In this document: positions 1-4,152 of the stretch, one piece after another
Layout: every line of letters starts with the position of its first letter
How positions within the stretch are numbered: position 1 is the first letter of the stretch
NCBI GenBank assembly: GCA_937926025.1
Contig: CALANQ010000137.1
Location: forward strand, 1-5,534
DNA length: 5,534 nt
Source: an uncultured Acidimicrobiales bacterium
GTDB taxonomy: Bacteria; Actinomycetota; Acidimicrobiia; Acidimicrobiales; Iamiaceae
Reading direction: 5' to 3'
The notes under the pieces: model-generated
What the model was told of the DNA's origin: nothing
Seen by the model: the letters and a program-made list of their open reading frames with translations, nothing else
Database searches by the model: none
Made by a program: the position numbers and the translations under genes

Positions 1-1
1 C

Positions 2-397
2 CAGGCCCAGCTGTTCCGCAACTCCCCCGGCGGCGATCCCGACCCCACCCCCGTCTGGTGGTACGGCGAGGGCACCCCGGTGAACTTCAGCCGCTACGAC
101 GATCCGGACATCAACCGCCTGCTCGACGAGGGCCGCAGCGAGCCCGACCCCGACAAGCGGGCCGAGATCTACCAGCAGATCAGCGGCGTGTTCGCCGAGC
201 AGGTGTACAGCATCTGGACCTGGTACACGCCGTGGGCGGTGGTGGAGGACGCCTCGGTGCACGGGATCCTCGGTCCGCCCCTGCCCGGCGACGATCCGGC
301 CGAGCCCGGTCCCGCCAGCACCGACGACCCCGATAAGCAGCCGAGCTCCGGTCTGGCCAACGGGCACTCGCTGATCGGGCTCTGGATCGACCAGTAG
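2..397 (+). CDS. ABC-transporter family 5 solute-binding protein, C-terminal part (5' truncated)
   Basis: Only the last 131 residues are in the window; the open frame runs in from the left edge and stops at TAG 395-397. The segment FSRYDDPDINRLLDEGRSE, then DPDKRAEIYQQISGVFAEQVYSIWTWYTPWAVV, is typical of the C-terminal lobe of SBP_bac_5 (peptide/nickel-type) binding proteins: small residues and Asp before an N-x-L-L-D helix, then a D-x-x-K-R-x-x-I-Y-x-x-I helix and a strand with aromatic residues. Known family role: extracytoplasmic capture of peptides or similar solutes for an ABC importer, usually as a lipoprotein in Gram-positive bacteria. The signal peptide and ligand pocket are outside the window, so the substrate cannot be named. 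A Pro/Asp-rich stretch (about residues 86-115 of the fragment) precedes a C-terminal tail ending LIGLWIDQ. The FUSC gene follows after 28 bp. Confident of the family, not of the substrate. Confidence 0.85.
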   Translation, partial: QAQLFRNSPGGDPDPTPVWWYGEGTPVNFSRYDDPDINRLLDEGRSEPDPDKRAEIYQQISGVFAEQVYSIWTWYTPWAVVEDASVHGILGPPLPGDDPAEPGPASTDDPDKQPSSGLANGHSLIGLWIDQ

Positions 398-410
398 CCC
401 CGGTGCGGGG
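398..410 (+). terminator. Short GC hairpin just after the binding-protein stop codon
   Basis: CCCCG (398-402) and CGGGG (406-410) form a perfect 5-bp stem with a 3-nt loop, starting immediately after the TAG. No T-run follows, so a classical intrinsic terminator is unlikely. It could be a weak terminator, a stabilising 3' end or chance in very GC-rich DNA. It ends 15 nt before the proposed FUSC start, where it could also affect initiation. Confidence 0.25.
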
Positions 411-425
411 TGGTAGCCAGGCGGG

Positions 426-2192
426 GTGAGCGCGGGGACCCCGGCCTGGCTGCGAGCGGCGGTGCGCATGCAGCGCGTCGCGCCGCCGCTCGGGCACACC
501 GTCCGCGCCGGGCTCTGCGTCGGCGTCCCCGTCGCGCTCGGGTACGCGCTCGGCCACGTCACCGTGGGGGTCACCATCGGGCTGGCCTGCGTGCTGCGCA
601 CGATCGGCGAGCGGGAGGCGCCGAACCGGCAGAACGTCACCACCTTGCTCATCGCCACGCCCCTCGCCGCGGTCGGCTACCTGTTCGGCCCGGCCCAGGA
701 CCTGCCGCTCGTCCCGCTGGTGCTGCTGATGGCGGCGTTCGCGTTCGTGGCCGGCACGCTCGCCCCGCACGGGGAGGGGTTCGCGCTCGGTGGCATGCAG
801 GTGCTGCTGGTGGCCAGCATCGCCCTCGGGGTGCCCGACACGGGGACCGCCGCCGCGATCGGGTGGTTCCTGCTCGGAGCCTCGATCTACGCCGCCGCCA
901 TGGCCTTCGACCTGTTCGTGCTGGAGCCCCGGCGGCCCGAGCGGATCGCCCTGTCGGCACTCGACGGTGTCGTGGCGGCCCTGCTTGCGACGCCGGGGCC
1001 GGCCCAGCGCAGCGCCGCCCACGCCGCCCTCGCGGCCGCCCGCCGGGTGCCATCACCGGGCTGGACCCGCAGCGACGCCGGGGTGGCGCGCTGGGGGGCC
1101 TACGTCGCGGTGGTCGACGCGGCGGACGACCTCGTGGCGTGGGAGGGCGCCGCCGGTGCGGCCGACGGGGAGCGGCGCGAGGCCTACCGGGACGCTCGGA
1201 CCGGCTGGCAGCACGGTCGGGCGCCGGGCGGGGCCGCAGCTGCGGAGCTGCGCCCTCCCGCACCCGGCCCGGTGGCCCGACCCTGGACGGAACGGTGGCT
1301 CCCCGACGCCCGGACGCGGGCCCACGCCGGACGGCTCGCGCTCTGCTTCGGGTTGGCCGTCTCGAGCCGGGCGTGGGTCGGCTTGGACCACTGGTTCTGG
1401 GTCCCGGCCACCGTCGGCCTGGTGCTGCAGCCCGACTTCGGCTCGGTGGTCGGCCGGGCGGTCCTGCGGGTCGCCGGGACCATCGCGGGCTCGGCGCTGG
1501 CCGCTGCCATCCTGTGGGCCGTCCCCGACGGGGTTGGCATCGGCATCGCCGTCGGGCTGGTCGCCGCCACCATCCCGTGGGCGAAGCAGGCGTCCTACGT
1601 GATGCAGTCCGTGGCGCTGGCCGCGGTGATCCTCCTGCTCGTGGACCAGATCGCGCCGGCGACCGGGACGCTCGGCCTGCCCGAGCAGCGGGTCCTCGCC
1701 ACCGCCGTCGGCGGTGCCATCGTCCTGGTGTTCGGGTACCTGGTGTGGCCTGCCGCCCGCCGCGTCGCCATCAGCGGCCCGATGACGGCGGCCACCGGGG
1801 CGCTCGCCACCCTCGTGCGCACCGCGGCGGAGCCGGTGCCCGCCGGCGAGGCCCAGCGGGCGGACCGGCGGGCCACGGCGGTCGCAGCCCGCCAGCACGC
1901 CTTCGACGCGCTGGCGTCGACACGGGTGCCGCTGGCGCGGGCCGCCGCCGAGCCGCCGCCGGCCAGCACCGACGCCGCCGCCTGGGCCGACGCGGTGGGT
2001 GCCGTGGAAGCCCTGGCGATGGCGGTGAGCGACCACGCCATCGCCCGGCTCGGCGGCACGCCGCCGCTGCCCGGTTCGGGGGAGCTGGCCACGGCGGTCG
2101 AGGGCCTGGGGCGCACGCAGGATCCGGCCGTCGTGCAGGAGCAGGCCCGCTCGCTGGGCCGCCGCATCAACTCCGAGTCGGACGTTTCCTGA
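426..2192 (+). CDS. FUSC-family (YccS / aromatic acid exporter-like) integral membrane protein
   Basis: 588 residues. Hydrophobicity read by eye gives two six-helix modules. The first is at about 26-43, 46-60, 71-88, 94-113, 117-135 and 140-166; the second at about 301-317, 320-336, 346-365, 369-385, 389-407 and 424-441. A soluble region of about 130 residues lies between them and a soluble, Ala-rich helical tail of about 145 residues follows. The second module has the FUSC_2-like pattern: W-x-P-A-T-V-G-L-V-L-Q-P-D-F-G, then R-x-x-G-T-x-x-G around 345-355. In the family, members such as AaeB and YccS are inner-membrane proteins linked to export of aromatic acids or other small molecules; the substrate here is unknown. 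The GTG start at 426 is the first in-frame choice. AGGCGGG abuts it, too close for normal Shine-Dalgarno spacing, and GTG 462 or ATG 468 (MQRVAPP) are alternatives that keep every helix. The gene may be cotranscribed with the upstream binding protein, though no functional link is established. Confidence 0.85.
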   Translation: MSAGTPAWLRAAVRMQRVAPPLGHTVRAGLCVGVPVALGYALGHVTVGVTIGLACVLRTIGEREAPNRQNVTTLLIATPLAAVGYLFGPAQDLPLVPLVLLMAAFAFVAGTLAPHGEGFALGGMQVLLVASIALGVPDTGTAAAIGWFLLGASIYAAAMAFDLFVLEPRRPERIALSALDGVVAALLATPGPAQRSAAHAALAAARRVPSPGWTRSDAGVARWGAYVAVVDAADDLVAWEGAAGAADGERREAYRDARTGWQHGRAPGGAAAAELRPPAPGPVARPWTERWLPDARTRAHAGRLALCFGLAVSSRAWVGLDHWFWVPATVGLVLQPDFGSVVGRAVLRVAGTIAGSALAAAILWAVPDGVGIGIAVGLVAATIPWAKQASYVMQSVALAAVILLLVDQIAPATGTLGLPEQRVLATAVGGAIVLVFGYLVWPAARRVAISGPMTAATGALATLVRTAAEPVPAGEAQRADRRATAVAARQHAFDALASTRVPLARAAAEPPPASTDAAAWADAVGAVEALAMAVSDHAIARLGGTPPLPGSGELATAVEGLGRTQDPAVVQEQARSLGRRINSESDVS

Positions 2193-2209
2193 TGTTTCGT
2201 CGCTTTCCA

Positions 2210-2228
2210 CACCGGACCTCGGTCGGTG
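2210..2228. terminator. Hairpin between convergent FUSC and HNH genes
   Basis: In the 43-bp gap between the two converging stop codons, CACC (2210-2213) pairs with GGTG (2225-2228) and GACC (2215-2218) with GGTC (2221-2224), leaving G2214 bulged and a very tight loop that would open by one pair in practice. Neither strand has a real T-run after it (CTTCCCC on plus, TGGAAAG on minus). The position suits a shared bidirectional terminator, but the structure alone is modest evidence. Confidence 0.35.
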
Positions 2229-2235
2229 CTTCCCC

Positions 2236-2649
2236 TCAGCCGGGACGCGATCCGGGCCGCTTGCGGAGCCGGCGCAGCTGGGAGGCCACGTAGGGCCGGG
2301 CCCGCCGCTGGCCGCCTCGGCGCTCGATGGCCGCCTCCAGCCGTTCCAGCGCCGCCACGATGGCGGCCACGTCGGGCGTCCAGCCGAGGCCCTCGCACTC
2401 GTCGATCCACTCGGCGGGCGTGCGGTGGCCCCGCCGGCCGTTGCAGCGGCGGCAGGCGGCCACCTCGTTCTCGATCCACGACGGGCCGCCCTTGATGCGG
2501 GGGACCACGTGCTCGGTGGTGGCGGCCACCAAGCCGTCGCCCACCGGGCGCCCGCACCACACGCAGCAGGCGCCGTCGCGCTCGAGGATGCGGGCCAGCC
2601 GCTCCTTCCGGGGCAGGTGGTCGGCGGGGGATCCCGCGGCTCCGGCCAT
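2236..2649 (-). CDS. Small HNH endonuclease
   Basis: 137 residues. The core is a zinc-stabilised ββα-metal fold: C29-V-W-C32 as the first zinc knuckle, then T45-E46-H47-V-V-P50-R-I-K-G-G, then W58-I-E-N61, and the second knuckle C66-R-R-C69 followed by N70-G-R-R-G-H75-R-T-P-A-E. This is the HNH_5-type pattern common in small actinobacterial proteins. His47 would be the general base and Asn61 the central N. The usual Asp before the His is Glu46 here, a conservative change. About 50 residues after the core form a charged helical tail ending RRLRKRPGSRPG, probably DNA-binding. The ATG at 2649 was chosen because MAGAAGSPADHLPRKERLARILERDG gives the normal short helix before the first Cys pair. 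No clear Shine-Dalgarno is visible; GTG at 2658 is an alternative. It starts 26 bp after the DUF4388 stop on the same strand, so translation may depend on that transcript. The target (general repair, restriction or other) cannot be read from the sequence. Confidence 0.85.
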   Translation of the reverse strand: MAGAAGSPADHLPRKERLARILERDGACCVWCGRPVGDGLVAATTEHVVPRIKGGPSWIENEVAACRRCNGRRGHRTPAEWIDECEGLGWTPDVAAIVAALERLEAAIERRGGQRRARPYVASQLRRLRKRPGSRPG

Positions 2650-2675
2650 CGGAGCCACGGTAGCGACGGGTGGGA

Positions 2676-3941
2676 TCAGATCTTCTTGAGGGCGCCCATC
2701 AGGCGCTTGAGCGTCGACACCTTGGCCTCGCCCTCGACCTCGCTGGCCTTGAAGGCCACGTCGAGGGCCTGGGTGTCGCCCTTCTTCTTCTTCTTGCCGC
2801 CGCCGCCACCCGCCGTCAGCTCGGGGTCGTCGATGAACTGGGCGTAGAGATCGGCCAGCCAGGCGGCGTTGGGGTCCGCCGGGCGGGGCTCGTCGAGCGA
2901 GGTCGGCTCGATGGCGTCGTGGTGGAGCGCGTTGCCGTCGGCGATCCGGCGGGACTCGTCCCAGCTGCCCTCGTCGGTGGGCAGGTCGTGATCGACCTCG
3001 GCCAGGTCGGCGACGGCGCCCATCGGGGTGACCTCGGCCACGGGTTCCGCCTCCGGCGTGGCGAGGGCGTCGGCGATGGTGTCGCCGATGTGGGCGCTGA
3101 GGGGATCGGCCGCATCGTCGTGGCTGGTGCGGTGGGGGAGGCCGAGGTCGAGCAGCGGATCGCGCTCGAGGTCGTCGGTGGCGGGCGTCTCCTCCGGCTC
3201 CGGCTCGGGGCGGCGGATCGGCACGATGGTGGCGTCGCGGTCGTTGGACACCAGCTCGATCAGGCCGGCCTGCTGGAGGCGGTGGACCACCCGGGCGGTG
3301 GAGTAGACGCCGCGGCCGAGCTCGCTGGCCAGCTCCGGGATGCTGCGGGGCCCGGTGAGCGCGGTGACCAGCTCCCAGTCCTCGCGGAGGAGCGTGACCT
3401 GGGCGGCGGTGCCGGGCAGCGTCCGCCGTGCTTCGACCCACACATCCAGGTTGGGGATGGCAGCGCTCCACTCGTCGACCTCGCGGACGCGCTTGCGGAC
3501 CTCGCCGACGATGGCGTCCACCGGGAACGCGCGGAACGGACCGAGCCAGTGCACGGTGTCGGTCTCGAAGTCGAACTCGCCCGTGCCGTCGCGGAACAGC
3601 TCGATCAGCGGGTCGTAGACCACGGACAGGACCACCGAGGCCAGCAGGTCGGGGACGATGGCCCCGTTGCGGACCAGCAGCTCACCGACCATGGGCCGCT
3701 CGCCCGAGGCGTCGATGGCCTTGCCCCAGTCGTCGGCGGTCAGGCGCCCTGGACGGACCAGCGCGGTGGCGAGCGCCTCGTCGGTGCGCTCGTTGCGGGC
3801 GAAGTACAGCTGGCCACGGTGCAGGTACACCGTGCAGCCGGCCGGGCCGCCGAAGCGGGCCGCACCGGTGCGACCGTCGGCAGAGAGCACCTTGAGGATG
3901 CCGGCGGGGGAGAAGTCCTCAAGTGTTCCGTTCAGCGTCAT
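2676..3941 (-). CDS. DUF4388 (PatA-N-like) domain protein with winged-helix segment and lysine-rich C-terminus
   Basis: 421 residues. Residues 1-50 have the DUF4388 signature: M-x-L-N-G-T-L-E-D-F-S-P-A-G-I-L-K-V-L, then R-T-G-A-A-R-F and V-Y-L-H-R-G-Q-L-Y-F-A-R. Residues 85-126 (GELLVRNGAI, then LIELFRDGTGEFDFE) match the second half usually found in such proteins. Residues about 175-235 (LREDWELVTALTGPRSIPELASELG, then VVHRLQQAGLIELV) look like a winged helix. Residues 240-355 are acidic, Pro-rich and probably disordered. Within the low-complexity part a hydrophobic helix stands out (AAWLADLYAQFIDDPEL, about 359-375). Then come Gly378-382, Lys383-387 and a C-terminal helix ending STLKRLMGALKKI. 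DUF4388 proteins are thought to be signalling or scaffold proteins, often near MglA-type GTPases and roadblock proteins, but none is visible here. ATG 3941 has GAGGGA (3953-3958) 11 nt upstream, slightly far but plausible. Divergent from ligA. Domain confidence is high; function is unknown. Confidence 0.85.
   Translation of the reverse strand: MTLNGTLEDFSPAGILKVLSADGRTGAARFGGPAGCTVYLHRGQLYFARNERTDEALATALVRPGRLTADDWGKAIDASGERPMVGELLVRNGAIVPDLLASVVLSVVYDPLIELFRDGTGEFDFETDTVHWLGPFRAFPVDAIVGEVRKRVREVDEWSAAIPNLDVWVEARRTLPGTAAQVTLLREDWELVTALTGPRSIPELASELGRGVYSTARVVHRLQQAGLIELVSNDRDATIVPIRRPEPEPEETPATDDLERDPLLDLGLPHRTSHDDAADPLSAHIGDTIADALATPEAEPVAEVTPMGAVADLAEVDHDLPTDEGSWDESRRIADGNALHHDAIEPTSLDEPRPADPNAAWLADLYAQFIDDPELTAGGGGGKKKKKGDTQALDVAFKASEVEGEAKVSTLKRLMGALKKI
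2781..2810. repeat. Trinucleotide repeat tract encoding Gly5-Lys5
   Basis: Plus strand reads CTT five times (2781-2795), then GCC four times and ACC (2796-2810). Read on minus it encodes most of the Gly run and all five Lys (residues 378-387) of the DUF4388 protein, every Lys using AAG. Such runs are slippage-prone in units of three, so length changes would add or remove residues without shifting the frame. It probably forms a flexible, basic hinge before the C-terminal helix. Confidence 0.8.
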
Positions 3942-3952
3942 TCGGATCCGCG

Positions 3953-3958
3953 TCCCTC
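3953..3958 (-). promoter_or_regulatory. Candidate ribosome binding site of the DUF4388 gene
   Basis: GAGGGA on the minus strand, with 11 nt before ATG 3941. The spacing is at the long end of the usual range, but it is the only purine-rich anti-16S match there and supports ATG 3941 as the start. Confidence 0.5.
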
Positions 3959-4037
3959 GAAAAATGGTGTGGTACCGATACCGACCCGTCGGCCCGAGCC
4001 ACCACGAGTTGAGGCTTTCGGCCTAGGCGAAACCGAA

Positions 4038-4069
4038 CCTCGGACCGGCGTCCCGACGGCGATCCGAGG
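4038..4069. other. Inverted repeat / hairpin in the ligA-DUF4388 intergenic region
   Basis: CCTCGGA (4038-4044) and TCCGAGG (4063-4069) are perfect 7-bp arms. Pairing continues inward as CG/CG and CGT/ACG with two single mismatches (C4045/A4062, G4048/G4059) around a CCCG loop (4052-4055). The total is 12 paired positions, more than the neighbouring dyads. No T-run follows, so it is more likely an operator-type dyad or a leader RNA hairpin than a terminator. It may be chance in GC-rich DNA. Confidence 0.35.
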
Positions 4070-4129
4070 GTACTCCCAGGCCGGGGACGGTGCCGTCGGC
4101 CGGGCGGGCCGCCCGGGGTCGCTGTCAGG

Positions 4130-4151
4130 GGGCGGCGGTAGGGTGCCGCCC
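4130..4151 (+). promoter_or_regulatory. Hairpin abutting the ligA start codon, with RBS-like loop
   Basis: GGGCGGC (4130-4136) and GCCGCCC (4145-4151) form a perfect 7-bp GC stem around the loop GGTAGGGT (4137-4144). The 3' arm ends one base before ATG 4153. The loop contains GGTAGGG, the most Shine-Dalgarno-like sequence upstream of ligA. If the transcript includes this region, the RBS would be presented in a loop beside the start codon, which could limit ligase translation. If ligA is leaderless, the structure is irrelevant. Confidence 0.35.
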
Positions 4152-4152
4152 G

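Larger units (their letters stand above)
3942..4152. promoter_or_regulatory. Divergent intergenic region between DUF4388 gene and ligA
   Basis: This 211-bp gap must hold the promoters of both divergent units, but I see no convincing -35/-10 pair on either strand. What it holds is dyad symmetry: GGTA-N4-TACC at 3971-3982; the 8-bp palindrome GCCTAGGC at 4021-4028, flanked by TTTC (4016-4019) and GAAA (4029-4032) and more distantly by GAGG/CCTC (4011-4014, 4038-4041); an imperfect inverted repeat GGCCG/CGGCC with inner ACGG/CCGT at 4079-4101; and CGGGCGG-G-CCGCCCG at 4101-4115. In DNA this GC-rich some of these will be chance. The AT-richest part (about 3957-3985, including AAAAAT) lies next to the DUF4388 start. 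No small ORF here is convincing. Confidence 0.55.

Noticed and set aside
426..467. Later FUSC starts GTG 462 or ATG 468
   Set aside because: Kept only as alternatives: neither has a clearly better ribosome-binding site, and GTG 426 adds a plausible amphipathic N-terminus. Not decisive.
2..2192. Binding protein and FUSC gene as a dedicated import/export system
   Set aside because: The two are adjacent and co-oriented, but no known functional partnership joins these families and the rest of the ABC transporter is outside the window.
410..2293. 627-residue open frame on the plus strand overlapping the FUSC gene
   Set aside because: Arg/Gly/Ala-rich low-complexity translation with no membrane helices. 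The FUSC frame with 12 helices is clearly the real one.
2650..3471. Upstream extension of the HNH reading frame to a 411-residue protein
   Set aside because: The extension overlaps the DUF4388 coding region in another frame and translates to Arg/Pro/His-rich noise. The HNH protein sensibly starts at ATG 2649.
4101..4115. Palindrome CGGGCGG-G-CCGCCCG as a specific operator
   Set aside because: Pure G/C dyads of this length are expected by chance in sequence this GC-rich, and nothing else supports a regulator site.
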